Origin: SB25 sp050180705
GTDB taxonomy: Bacteria; Bacteroidota; Bacteroidia; Bacteroidales; Tenuifilaceae
Reading direction: 5' to 3'
Assembly: GCA_050180705.1 (NCBI GenBank)
Contig: JBFXDX010000004.1
Location: forward strand, 124,001-188,000
DNA: 64,000 nt
The position numbers were made by a program, and so were the translations under genes. Positions within the stretch are counted from its first letter, which is position 1, and each line of letters opens with the position of its first letter. The notes beneath the pieces were generated by a model. The model was given only the letters and a program-made list of their open reading frames with translations. It ran no database searches and had not been told where the DNA came from. Below, one piece after another: positions 25,315 through 34,914 of the stretch.

Positions 25315-28311
25315 ATGCAGAATAAAGGTGCAGTAAGATTTATTGCCATTGCATTAGCGCTAGTATGCGTCTATCAGCTTTCGTTTACGTTTATTACTAA
25401 AAGAATAGAAAAGAAAGCTAGTGAATATGCTTTGGCTGACAATGGGGTAGATAAAAAGAAAGAAAATCACTACCTCGATTCAGTTTCCTCGGAAACAGTT
25501 TATAACTTCCTTTGGATCCGAAAATACACTTACAAAGAGTGTAAGGAACGGGAAATCAACTTAGGTTTGGACCTCAAGGGCGGTATGAACGTAATGCTCG
25601 AAGTATCCGTTACCGATTTGGTTCGCGCGCTTTCTAACAACAGCAAGGATTCAGCCTTTGTAAAGGCCATGAATGTTGCTATGAAGATGCCCGGTAGCGA
25701 ACATTTTATCGATAAATTCGGCAAAGCATTCCAACAGGTTGCCCCCAACGTACGTTTGGCATCAATCTTCGGAACACAAGAACTTCGTGGTAGAGTAAAT
25801 TTCGATTCATCGAACGAGGATGTTCTAAAAGTTCTTAAGGAAGAAGCCGAAAATGCTATCGATAATTCATTCAATATTCTCCGTAACCGTATAGACAAGT
25901 TTGGTGTTGCTCAACCCAACATCCAACGTATGGAGAACTCAGGGTTAATTGTTATTGAATTACCCGGTGTTAAAGAACCCGAACGTGTTCGTAAACTTCT
26001 ACAGGGAACTGCAAGTCTTGAGTTCTGGGAAACATATGAATTTTCGGATCTTTACGGAAGTTTTATTGCCGCAAATAACAAATTAGCCGAAATTCAGGAA
26101 GCGTTAGAACCTGCTGCTGAAACGGCTTCTGAGGTTAAGAAAAACGCAGAGTCAACAGAGAAAAAGGACAGTACATCTGAAGATCTTATCGAAAAACTAA
26201 AAGAGAACGAAAACAAAGATACTGCTGCGGTTACAAATTCCGATATGGCTAAAAAGTATCCTCTTTTTGCACTTCTTCGTCCTAGCATAAATGCACAAAA
26301 TCAACCAGTAGTTGGTCCTACCGTTGGTATGGCTCACTATAAAGATACCGCACGAATCAACGAGATTCTTCATATGGATCAGATTCGCAGTTTATTCCCA
26401 GGCGATGTAAAATTCTTATGGGCTGTTAAACCTCCAAAGTGGGATGAATCCAAGAGTCTATATGAATTAATGGCCATTAAACTCACCAACCGCGATGGAA
26501 ATGCCCCTCTTGACGGAGGTGCAATTACCGATGCTCGCGAAGCTTTTGGAGAACGTAAGGGTTCTGCAGAAGTAGATATGGGCATGAATGCAGAAGGGGC
26601 TAGAGTATGGGCTCGTTTAACTGGCGAAAACGTTGGTCGTTGCATTGCAATTGTTCTTGACAATTATGTTTATTCTGCACCAAGAGTTCAAACCGAGATT
26701 AAAGGTGGCCGCTCTCAAATTACTGGAGACTTTACTATTAACGAGGCAAAAGACTTAGCAAACGTTCTTAAGTCAGGTAAACTTCCTGCTCCTGCCCATA
26801 TTATTAAAGAAGAACTTGTAGGTCCATCACTTGGTAAAGAAGCAATTCATTCTGGGTTGAATTCATTCATGTTCTCTTTTGTAATAGTACTTATATACAT
26901 GTTGTTCTACTACAGCCGTAGCGCAGGTTTAGTAGCAGACATTGCATTGCTAACCAACCTATTCTTTATGATGGGTGTTTTGGCATCGTTTGGAGCAACA
27001 CTAACGCTACCAGGTATTGCCGGTATCGTTCTAACAATGGGTATGGCTGTTGATGCCAATGTGCTTATCTTCGAACGTATCCGCGAGGAAATTCGTGCAG
27101 GAAAAGGATTAAGCCTTGCCATTAAGGAAGGATTTAGCAATGCCTTATCTGCAATTATCGACGGTAACGTAACCACTCTACTAACCGGTGTTATTCTGTA
27201 CATTTTCGGTTCAGGTCCTATTCGCGGTTTTGCAACTACACTTGTAATTGGTATTCTTACCACATTATTCACAGGTATTTTCATTACTCGTTTAATTATT
27301 CTTTGGATGGAGAAACGCAACATGAACCTTATGTTCTCCACAAAGACAACAGAAAATGCTTTCCGTGGACTTAATATAGACTTCATTGGTATAAGAAAAT
27401 ATGCATACGGTTTCTCTGCTGCAATTCTTTTATTAGCGATTGGCTCTTTACTAATTAGAGGACTTAACCCTGGTATCGATTTCTTAGGAGGTCGTTCGTA
27501 TGTAGTTCGTTACGAAAAGCCTGTAACTACAGTTGAGGTTGCCGATGAAATGAAGAAAGTATTTGGTGAAGCTCCAGAAGTAAAAACTATTGGAGGCGCA
27601 AATCAAGTAAAGATTACTACTAAATATAAGATTGCATCCGATGATCCAAATGTTGATAATGAAGTTGATTCATTAATCTATACAGGATCAAAACCATTCA
27701 TGGCCAGCGATGTTACTTTCAGCAATTTCCAAGAAAATTACAAGCAAAGTTCGATAAAGGTTGGACCAACTATAGCACATGATATTAAACGTGATGCATA
27801 CATCGCAGTAATATTTGCATTATTAGCAATATTCCTTTACATTCTAATTCGATTCAGACATTGGAGCTATAGTGCAGGTGCTGTTGTAGCATTGGCTCAC
27901 GACTCTCTATTTACAATCGGTATGTTCTCTCTATTATATTTTAGAGTTCCTTTTGGAATGGAGGTTGACCAATCATTTATTGCCGCAATCCTAACAATTA
28001 TCGGTTACTCAATTAACGATACTGTGATTGTGTTCGACCGTATTCGTGAGTATATGACACTTCATCCAAAACGTAGCAGAAAAGAGAACATCAACAATGC
28101 TATCAACGATACATTAAGTCGTACGTTCTCGACATCGTTCTCGACATTAATTGTGTTAATTCCAATGTTCTTCTTCGGAGGTGAGGTTATTCGAGGATTT
28201 ATCTTTGCCTTGATTATTGGTATTGCGATAGGAACTTACTCATCTATATTCGTAGCAACTCCATTAGCTTATGAAATAGATAAGCGTAAAGATGACCAAA
28301 AAACAAAATAA
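25315..28311 (+). CDS. secDF: Fused protein-export membrane protein SecDF
   Basis: Proton-driven accessory of the SecYEG translocon, here SecD and SecF in one 998-residue chain as in most Bacteroidota. The SecD half has TM1 (about 8-26), the D1 motif GLDLKGGMNVMLEVSV, a large periplasmic P1 domain with an unusual Lys/Glu-rich insertion (about 265-310), then a block of TMs (about 505-670) with GMAVDANVLIFERIREE. The SecF half begins near 690 with GLNPGIDFLGGRSY, followed by five TMs and SINDTVIVFDRIRE. Terminators directly follow. It is a single-gene unit with its own promoter. Confidence 0.97.
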   Translation: MQNKGAVRFIAIALALVCVYQLSFTFITKRIEKKASEYALADNGVDKKKENHYLDSVSSETVYNFLWIRKYTYKECKEREINLGLDLKGGMNVMLEVSVTDLVRALSNNSKDSAFVKAMNVAMKMPGSEHFIDKFGKAFQQVAPNVRLASIFGTQELRGRVNFDSSNEDVLKVLKEEAENAIDNSFNILRNRIDKFGVAQPNIQRMENSGLIVIELPGVKEPERVRKLLQGTASLEFWETYEFSDLYGSFIAANNKLAEIQEALEPAAETASEVKKNAESTEKKDSTSEDLIEKLKENENKDTAAVTNSDMAKKYPLFALLRPSINAQNQPVVGPTVGMAHYKDTARINEILHMDQIRSLFPGDVKFLWAVKPPKWDESKSLYELMAIKLTNRDGNAPLDGGAITDAREAFGERKGSAEVDMGMNAEGARVWARLTGENVGRCIAIVLDNYVYSAPRVQTEIKGGRSQITGDFTINEAKDLANVLKSGKLPAPAHIIKEELVGPSLGKEAIHSGLNSFMFSFVIVLIYMLFYYSRSAGLVADIALLTNLFFMMGVLASFGATLTLPGIAGIVLTMGMAVDANVLIFERIREEIRAGKGLSLAIKEGFSNALSAIIDGNVTTLLTGVILYIFGSGPIRGFATTLVIGILTTLFTGIFITRLIILWMEKRNMNLMFSTKTTENAFRGLNIDFIGIRKYAYGFSAAILLLAIGSLLIRGLNPGIDFLGGRSYVVRYEKPVTTVEVADEMKKVFGEAPEVKTIGGANQVKITTKYKIASDDPNVDNEVDSLIYTGSKPFMASDVTFSNFQENYKQSSIKVGPTIAHDIKRDAYIAVIFALLAIFLYILIRFRHWSYSAGAVVALAHDSLFTIGMFSLLYFRVPFGMEVDQSFIAAILTIIGYSINDTVIVFDRIREYMTLHPKRSRKENINNAINDTLSRTFSTSFSTLIVLIPMFFFGGEVIRGFIFALIIGIAIGTYSSIFVATPLAYEIDKRKDDQKTK

Positions 28312-28322
28312 TTAAATAACAA

Positions 28323-28389
28323 AAAAATGGCTCAACTAAAATTGAGCCATTTTTATATAAAAAAAGGACAGGAATTAACCTGTCCTTTT
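28323..28389 (+). terminator. Two tandem intrinsic terminators after secDF
   Basis: The first hairpin (28323-28354) has 13-bp arms AAAAATGGCTCAA/TTGAGCCATTTTT; the second (28362-28389) has 11-bp arms AAAAGGACAGG/CCTGTCCTTTT. Both end in T-runs. Two strong terminators in a row shield mutS from secDF transcription. Confidence 0.9.
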
Positions 28390-28515
28390 AAGATTCAGTA
28401 TTTTTTCTGATTAGTTTTCGGTAACCTCTATTGAAACCTAAAATATTGCTTTTGTTGTTGAAAATCTATAAATTTATAGCTCTATTTTCCAATCTAGATT
28501 AAATACCTGAATCCT

Positions 28516-28549
28516 GAAAATCCTTGACTGATCAGAGTCGAGGATTTTC
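28516..28549 (+). other. Orphan terminator-like hairpin upstream of mutS
   Basis: The gap 28390-28869 has no gene. At 28516-28549 there is a hairpin with 14-bp arms GAAAATCCTTGACT/AGTCGAGGATTTTC (one G-T pair) and loop GATCAG, followed by TCTTATT. No gene ends just before it: secDF is already terminated 127 bp upstream. It may be the 3' end of a small RNA from 28390-28550, or part of the mutS leader. The remaining sequence to 28869 is AT-rich with no clear TAnnTTTG box. Confidence 0.45.
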
Positions 28550-28869
28550 TCTTATTAAGAGATACCAAAAGTATATAATCGTTTAATCACAAAGTGTTAA
28601 ATATTGAAATTTTAACTTTATTTTAACCTTTTTTTGCGTTACAAAACAAAACAAGAATCTGAAAATCAGCAATGAAAGTGTTGTTATGCCAATAACAAAC
28701 GCTTTTGTTGATACGTGTAGTATATTTTGATACAATTATTTGATGAACAAAAGTTGTTAGCTAATTATTTATTTATCAAAACAATTCTTGATCTATTATT
28801 GATAATTTTGCTTTCGACAACAACAAGATTGTTTACCCAACAATCAATTTTTTATAATATCTAGAAAAA

Positions 28870-31494
28870 GTGAGCGATACTACGAATGAGAAAAATATAG
28901 TGGAAACACCGCTAATGAAGCAATATCTAAGCATCAAAGCCAAACATCCCGATGCTATTTTGCTTTTTAGAGTGGGCGATTTTTACGAAACCTTTGGGGA
29001 AGATGCCATAAAAGCATCAGAAATACTTGGGATCACACTAACCCGCAGAGCTAATGGCTCTGCTCAATATGTTGAATTAGCAGGATTTCCACATCATGCA
29101 CTCGACACATACCTTCCAAAATTAGTTAGAGCAGGCCAAAGAGTTGCCATTTGTGAACAACTTGAAGATCCTAAGAAAACAAAAACTATTGTAAAACGAG
29201 GCATTACAGAACTTGTTACGCCGGGTGTGTCATACAATGATAATGTTCTAGAACGAAAAGAGAACAATTTCCTAGCATGTGTCTATATCGAGAAAAAACT
29301 AGCAGGAATATCATTTCTCGACATCTCTACAGGTGAATTCTATACCTCTGAAGGAAGCATTGAGTATATCGATAAATTGCTGAACAATTTTAAACCCAAA
29401 GAAGTTTTAATTGAACGTTCTAAACAACGTGACTTTATTGAACTATTCGGAAATAAGCATTATACAACTAAACTAGAAGAGTGGGCTTTTAATGCCGATG
29501 CCACTAAGGAGAAACTCCTTAATCATTTCAAAACTCAATCTCTTAAAGGGTTTGGTGTTGAAAATCTTGGTCTAGGAACAATCTCTGCAGGGGCAATTCT
29601 TTACTATCTCGATATAACTCAGCATCATCAAATTGGGCATATTTCAAACATTTCTCGAATAGATGAGGACAAATATGTTTGGATTGACCGTTTTACAGCG
29701 AAAAATCTTGAACTTTTTGGATCGATTAACGATAATGCAAGAACATTTATAGAGGTAATTGACAAAACCTCATCGCCAATGGGAGGCCGATTGCTTAAGC
29801 GTTGGGTTGCCCTTCCATTAAAAGATATTGATGCCATTAATGATAGGCTTAATGTGGTTGAATATCTCACACAATATCCCGAAGTTTGCGAACTGCTGAT
29901 CGATAAAATGCGTGACATTGGAGATATTGAACGTATTATATCCAAAGCTGCTGTAGGAAGAATTTCTCCCCGAGAATTGGTTCAACTTAAAAATGCCTTA
30001 ACGCTACTTGTAGATGTGAAAGAGGCCTGCGAAAATTCGAATGAGCCAACACTGGAACGAATTGGTGAACAAATAAATCCTTGCCTCGGAATCCGCGATA
30101 GAATTGAACGCGAAATAGTTCCCGATCCTCCTATTCAACTAAACAAGGGCAACGTTATTGCAGCTGGATTTAATAGCGAGCTGGATGATTTACGAGAAAT
30201 AATGCATCATGGCAAGGATTACCTGTTAAACCTACAACATCGAGAATCGGAACGAACAGGAATTCCTTCGCTTAAAGTGAATTTCAACAACGTTTTTGGT
30301 TACTATATCGAAGTTCGGAATACCCACAAGGACAAGGTTCCCGAGGATTGGATTCGTAAACAGACACTTGTCTCAGCCGAACGGTATATCACCCAAGAAC
30401 TAAAAGAGTACGAAGAAAAAATTTTGGGAGCAGAAGAGAAAATTGCTGACATAGAACAAGGTCTTTACCAAAATCTAATCCATAGTTTAAGTGAATATGT
30501 TGCATCTATTCAACTTGATGCCTTTTTGGTTGCCCAAATCGACTGCCTTCTGTCATTTGCCATTTGTTCCGATCAATTTAAATACTCAAAACCTACAGTA
30601 AACTTAAGCGAAACAATTGATATTAAACTGGGTCGTCATCCAGTAATTGAACGCATGCTACCTGCCGGTGATGAATATATAGCAAACGACGTCTTCTTGG
30701 ATTCATCGGAGCAGCAAATAATTATCATTACTGGACCAAACATGGCCGGTAAATCGGCACTACTCCGGCAAACTGCACTTATTGTGCTTATGGCACAAAT
30801 TGGATCGTTTGTTCCTGCGCAATCGGCCAATATTGGCATTGTTGACAAAATATTCACCCGCGTTGGCGCATCCGATAACCTATCACAAGGCGAGTCAACC
30901 TTTATGGTTGAAATGCAGGAGGCTGCTAGCATTCTTAATAACCTATCGAATCGAAGCCTAATTCTTCTCGATGAAATAGGACGTGGAACTTCAACCTACG
31001 ATGGTATTTCAATTGCCTGGGCAATAGTAGAATATCTGCACGAGCATCCAAATTCAAGGGCTAAAACCCTATTTGCAACGCACTATCACGAACTAAACGA
31101 GATGGAATCGACCTTTAACAGGGTTAAGAACTACAATGTATCCATTAAGGAATTAGATAATACTGTGATTTTCCTGCGTAAATTGGTTCGCGGAGGCAGC
31201 GAACACAGTTTTGGTATTCACGTTGCCCGAATGGCAGGAATGCCTCCTAGCGTGATTAAACGCGCCAATGAAATACTCGCCGAACTTGAAAAATCGCAAC
31301 AAAGTCAAACACTTCAAAAGCCAGTTGCAGATATTGGAACAAACAGAGAAGGTTATCAGCTAAGTTTCTTCCAACTGGAAGATCCTGTACTAAAGCAAAT
31401 TCGCGATCAGATAAAAAAACTTGATGTCAATAACCTAACGCCAATAGAGGCTTTGAACAAGTTGAATGAAATTAAAAGGTTAACTGGCTTGTAG
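28870..31494 (+). CDS. mutS: DNA mismatch repair protein MutS
   Basis: Mismatch-recognition ATPase of 874 residues. It has the N-terminal mismatch-binding domain with the Phe-x-Glu motif in FRVGDFYETFGEDA, core and clamp domains, and the ATPase with Walker A GPNMAGKS, QGESTFMVEMQE, Walker B LILLDEIGRGTSTYDG and FATHYHEL. The start codon is GTG at 28870. Length and domain order are standard. A terminator follows at 31515-31543. Confidence 0.98.
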   Translation: MSDTTNEKNIVETPLMKQYLSIKAKHPDAILLFRVGDFYETFGEDAIKASEILGITLTRRANGSAQYVELAGFPHHALDTYLPKLVRAGQRVAICEQLEDPKKTKTIVKRGITELVTPGVSYNDNVLERKENNFLACVYIEKKLAGISFLDISTGEFYTSEGSIEYIDKLLNNFKPKEVLIERSKQRDFIELFGNKHYTTKLEEWAFNADATKEKLLNHFKTQSLKGFGVENLGLGTISAGAILYYLDITQHHQIGHISNISRIDEDKYVWIDRFTAKNLELFGSINDNARTFIEVIDKTSSPMGGRLLKRWVALPLKDIDAINDRLNVVEYLTQYPEVCELLIDKMRDIGDIERIISKAAVGRISPRELVQLKNALTLLVDVKEACENSNEPTLERIGEQINPCLGIRDRIEREIVPDPPIQLNKGNVIAAGFNSELDDLREIMHHGKDYLLNLQHRESERTGIPSLKVNFNNVFGYYIEVRNTHKDKVPEDWIRKQTLVSAERYITQELKEYEEKILGAEEKIADIEQGLYQNLIHSLSEYVASIQLDAFLVAQIDCLLSFAICSDQFKYSKPTVNLSETIDIKLGRHPVIERMLPAGDEYIANDVFLDSSEQQIIIITGPNMAGKSALLRQTALIVLMAQIGSFVPAQSANIGIVDKIFTRVGASDNLSQGESTFMVEMQEAASILNNLSNRSLILLDEIGRGTSTYDGISIAWAIVEYLHEHPNSRAKTLFATHYHELNEMESTFNRVKNYNVSIKELDNTVIFLRKLVRGGSEHSFGIHVARMAGMPPSVIKRANEILAELEKSQQSQTLQKPVADIGTNREGYQLSFFQLEDPVLKQIRDQIKKLDVNNLTPIEALNKLNEIKRLTGL

Positions 31495-31514
31495 AAATCA
31501 ATTCTCCAAAATAT

Positions 31515-31543
31515 AAAAAGATGCTTGAATTAAGCATCTTTTT
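31515..31543. terminator. Bidirectional terminator between mutS and GH20 gene
   Basis: Perfect 12-bp arms AAAAAGATGCTT/AAGCATCTTTTT with a 5-base loop. T-runs on both strands serve the convergent mutS and hexosaminidase genes. Confidence 0.9.
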
Positions 31544-31564
31544 ATTATCATAAACTTCACATCC

Positions 31565-33817
31565 CTATTCAACCACAATCTCATCGGCAAAGAGCCACGA
31601 TGGTGAGCCTGCGGCTGGGTGCCAATCGGGACAGTTGCCTATACTGTGAGCAACCATCCTGATATAACGACAAGTTACTCCGTTTACCTCGGCTTTAAAA
31701 TCGTGGCGGAACATTCCTTCGTTTTCGGGTTTTACGGGAGAGTCAATTGTTGCAATTGCTGTGTAGTTGTTGCCATCGGTAGAGGCAAAAAACTCAACCT
31801 GTTTCGGAACAAATATCCACGATGGGTTGGATTGAAAGAATCCAACAGAAACCGAGTTTATTGCTTGGGCTTCACCCAAATCAACCACTGCCGTCATATC
31901 GCAACCCTGAACGGCCTGCCATATGCCATCGTTGTATGAGCCTGTTCCTTTACGACCATCAACCAAGGCCTGAAGGCCTCCTCCCATATACTTTTGCACA
32001 GGTGTAAATCCTAGCTCAATACTTTTCCCTGTCGATTTCGATAGCACAAACTCCCTACTAAATACTTCCCCAACTCTACTATCGCCAATAAACGCTGCAG
32101 CATTAATGGTTGTTGATTTTGTAACGGTAAATGGTTGTGAGTATTTAATCGATTTTGTAGTTGGTTCGGTTCCATCGGTAGTATAGTAAACTTCTAGGTT
32201 CTCCTGTCCTCGCTCAATGCTTACGGTGATCGATTTGAGGTTGTTGGAGAGCTGGCTATTAATTTTCACTGCACTTTGCTCGAATCCATAGTTCACGCCC
32301 ATACTGGATAATCGGCCATAATGTGTGCGCACACGTTTTAGGAATTGCTCATAGTTTCGCTCCGCAGGACTTGTCCACAATACCTCACTAATTGCTAATA
32401 TGCGTGGAAATAATTTGGAGTCCACAGTTTCCTGAGGTGCCCGTTCGCTCCACATATTGCATTCTCCACCCATTATCAATTCGTCTTTCTCGTTAGCAAT
32501 TCCATCGGGGATTGGATTAAATGAATATACCTTTTGCAAGTCGATAACTTCCACTGGATAATCGAAATAGCAATGGCTGGTTGGTGAAACAATTACTGGC
32601 GCACCAGCAGCAACCGAGGCTTCGGCTCTATCAATCCCTCGCCAAGCCTGTACGGTGGCATTGTGTGGGCGTCCTCCTTCCAAAATTTCATCCCAACCTA
32701 TAATTTTTCTGTTTTTTGTTTCTAAGAACTGCGCTATTCGGCTTATAAAGTATCGTTGTAATTCCTCGTAATCGTGTAACTTTTGTTTCTTAAGTTGATG
32801 CTGACATTTTGGACAATTCTCCCAGCGGTACTTTGGTGCCTCATCGCCACCAATATGGATGTATGGGAATGGGAACAGTTCAACAACCTCGGTTAGCACA
32901 TCCTGCAAGAAGATGTAGGTTGAGTCGTTTCCTGCACAGTAAATATCCTTGAAAACGCCCCAGCTGGTTTCAACTTTTAATGGTTTCCCTGTGCACGAGA
33001 ATTGAGGATAAGCTGCAAGAGCGGCAACCGAGTGCCCGGGCATCTCAATTTCGGGAACAATGTTTACGTAACGTTCTGCAGCATAGGCAACCACTTCGCG
33101 AATATCGTCCTGAGTGTAGTATCCACCATAGTTTGTGCCATCGGCTAACTGGCGCCAAGCACCAACTTCGGTTAACTTGGGGTATTTTTTAATATCGATT
33201 CGCCATCCTTGATCTTCAGTCAGGTGCCAATGCAGGATATTCATCTTGTGGTAAGCCAGTAAATCGATATAGCGTTTCACAAAATCCTTGGTCATAAAAT
33301 GACGGCAGCAGTCTAAGTTTAGTCCACGCCACGCAAATTTTGGTTTATCAACTATTTGCACATTCGGAATTGATATTTTGCTGTACTTTGAATCGACATT
33401 CTCAAAATCGGCTGGCATTAACTGACGCAACGTTTGAACAGCATAGAAATATCCCGAACCTGAATTTGCTTGAATTACAATACCATTTTTAGTGACAGAT
33501 AACCTGTAACCCTCGCTACCCAACGAATCGTTAACATCAACCCTAGTAAAGTAGATATCTCTACTGGTTGCAGATGAGTTTACAATATTCGACAACTCCA
33601 GTTCAATCCCTTTAGCTTTGAGCATCTCCTGAAAGTACTCGGCAACCTTAAGGGCTGCGCTATCGGTTTTATCAACAACAATTCTTGTAGATTTACTTAA
33701 CTTGAAAGTTCCCTGCTCCTGAATCAATTGAATGGGTGCTGGAATAATATTTATCTCTTGCTGTTTGCAGGATAAAAGTGCTATACCAAGCAAAATTGGA
33801 AGGATTATGCGTTTCAT
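31565..33817 (-). CDS. GH20 beta-N-acetylhexosaminidase lipoprotein with discoidin module
   Basis: Exported exo-hexosaminidase of 750 residues. The lipoprotein signal is MKRIILPILLGIALLSC (Cys17). A GH20b N-terminal domain (about 25-150) precedes the catalytic barrel (about 155-500) with the Asp325-Glu326 pair in HIGGDEAPK and WHLTEDQGWR before it. After it come a chitobiase-C-like beta-sandwich (about 525-590, YYTTDGTEPTT) and a C-terminal F5/8-type discoidin domain (about 610-750) ending SWLFADEIVVE. It likely removes terminal GlcNAc or GalNAc at the cell surface or in the periplasm. It is a single gene, not part of a SusCD locus. Confidence 0.95.
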   Translation of the reverse strand: MKRIILPILLGIALLSCKQQEINIIPAPIQLIQEQGTFKLSKSTRIVVDKTDSAALKVAEYFQEMLKAKGIELELSNIVNSSATSRDIYFTRVDVNDSLGSEGYRLSVTKNGIVIQANSGSGYFYAVQTLRQLMPADFENVDSKYSKISIPNVQIVDKPKFAWRGLNLDCCRHFMTKDFVKRYIDLLAYHKMNILHWHLTEDQGWRIDIKKYPKLTEVGAWRQLADGTNYGGYYTQDDIREVVAYAAERYVNIVPEIEMPGHSVAALAAYPQFSCTGKPLKVETSWGVFKDIYCAGNDSTYIFLQDVLTEVVELFPFPYIHIGGDEAPKYRWENCPKCQHQLKKQKLHDYEELQRYFISRIAQFLETKNRKIIGWDEILEGGRPHNATVQAWRGIDRAEASVAAGAPVIVSPTSHCYFDYPVEVIDLQKVYSFNPIPDGIANEKDELIMGGECNMWSERAPQETVDSKLFPRILAISEVLWTSPAERNYEQFLKRVRTHYGRLSSMGVNYGFEQSAVKINSQLSNNLKSITVSIERGQENLEVYYTTDGTEPTTKSIKYSQPFTVTKSTTINAAAFIGDSRVGEVFSREFVLSKSTGKSIELGFTPVQKYMGGGLQALVDGRKGTGSYNDGIWQAVQGCDMTAVVDLGEAQAINSVSVGFFQSNPSWIFVPKQVEFFASTDGNNYTAIATIDSPVKPENEGMFRHDFKAEVNGVTCRYIRMVAHSIGNCPDWHPAAGSPSWLFADEIVVE

Positions 33818-34170
33818 CGGTTATGTTTAGTTTGTTTAGATAAAATAGGTTCGCAACCCTAAAAGTAATAAATGTTTAGAAGATTTTCAGATTGAATGTT
33901 TGTTGAGAACAAATCATCTAAAAAAACTGTTTATTTAAACAATTCAGATAAGTTCAAAATTTTTAATACAATTAGTTGAATTTAGAAAATTGAAAAGATA
34001 AGGTAATAAGGTTGTTTTAATAGTCTTATGGTTTCGACTAAGGTTGTTCCATAGAATAGAGTGTTTACTGTTTATAAACCTTATTTTCTTTAGAACCTTA
34101 GTAGATTAAAATAATACGTTATTTCCAACCTTATTTTAGAATTAAGCAGGAAAAAATAATCTTAATAAAT
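33818..34170. promoter_or_regulatory. Divergent intergenic region with a cluster of TAAGGTT boxes
   Basis: 353 bp between the divergent GH20 and nitroreductase genes. Within 130 bp there are five copies of (A)TAAGGTT(G): forward at 34005-34014 and 34039-34046, reverse at 34077-34084, 34094-34100 and 34126-34135. The outermost pair, AATAAGGTTG and CAACCTTATT, is a perfect 10-bp inverted repeat. This looks like repeated operator sites for a regulator of the nitroreductase. No ORF or terminator is seen. Confidence 0.45.
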
Positions 34171-34827
34171 ATGACAAAGCAAGAAATTATTTCGGCATTT
34201 CAGTTTCGCCACGCCTGCAAGGAGTTCGATAGTACTAAGAAAATCTCTGATGAAGATTTTGAGTTTATACTCGAAACGGCAAGGCTTTCGCCAAGTTCAT
34301 TTGGATATGAACCTTGGCATTTTATTGTAGTTCAAAGTACAGAACTGCGTGAGAAGTTGAAGGAAGGAGCGTGGGGTGCACCTTTAAAACTGGATACCGC
34401 AAGCCACGTGGTGGTTTGCCTTGCAATGAAATCGGAACTTATAAAATACGACAGTCATTATATCAAGCAGTTCACAAAAGAAGTTCAGAAATTATCCGAC
34501 GAGTATATTGCCCGCAGGGAAAAATTCTATGAGAATTTTCAGAAAAGTGATTTTGACCTATCCGACGATCGTAAACTTTTCGACTGGGCCACCAAGCAAA
34601 CCTATATTGCTATGGGCAATATGATGACTGCTGCCGCAATGATTGGCATTGACTCTTGCCCTATCGAGGGTTTCAATCAGAAACTTACGGATGAGATTCT
34701 GGCTAAGGATTTTGGTGTTGACACCAACAAGTATGGAGTTGCCTATATGCTGGCATTCGGTTATAGGAAAAATCCGCAAGGCTTTAAAACCCGAAGAATG
34801 CTGGAGCAAATTATAACTTGGAAATAG
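34171..34827 (+). CDS. NAD(P)H-dependent nitroreductase family oxidoreductase
   Basis: FMN flavoprotein of 218 residues, NfsB/YdgI-like. The FMN-binding N-terminal pattern FRHACKEFDSTKKIS and LSPSSFGYEPWHFIVVQ is typical, with the C-terminal part GIDSCPIEGFNQ and AYMLAFGYRKNPQG. Dimeric enzymes of this family reduce nitro compounds, quinones or flavins with NAD(P)H. The substrate is unknown. It has its own upstream box cluster and its own terminator. Confidence 0.92.
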   Translation: MTKQEIISAFQFRHACKEFDSTKKISDEDFEFILETARLSPSSFGYEPWHFIVVQSTELREKLKEGAWGAPLKLDTASHVVVCLAMKSELIKYDSHYIKQFTKEVQKLSDEYIARREKFYENFQKSDFDLSDDRKLFDWATKQTYIAMGNMMTAAAMIGIDSCPIEGFNQKLTDEILAKDFGVDTNKYGVAYMLAFGYRKNPQGFKTRRMLEQIITWK

Positions 34828-34836
34828 TGGCAACAA

Positions 34837-34867
34837 AAAATGACGCAGATAAACTCTGCGTCATTTT
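34837..34867. terminator. Bidirectional terminator after nitroreductase
   Basis: Perfect 13-bp arms AAAATGACGCAGA/TCTGCGTCATTTT with a 5-base loop; T-runs on both strands, shared with the convergent PD40 gene. Confidence 0.9.
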
Positions 34868-34914
34868 CAAATCAAAAATACCTAACCAAATTACTAACCC
34901 AGTTAGAACCAAAA

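Noticed and set aside
26094..26260. Lys/Glu-rich insertion in SecDF as a possible frameshift or foreign insert
   Set aside because: The frame is continuous, flanking motifs are intact, and base use is like the rest of the gene; such linkers vary in Bacteroidota SecDF.
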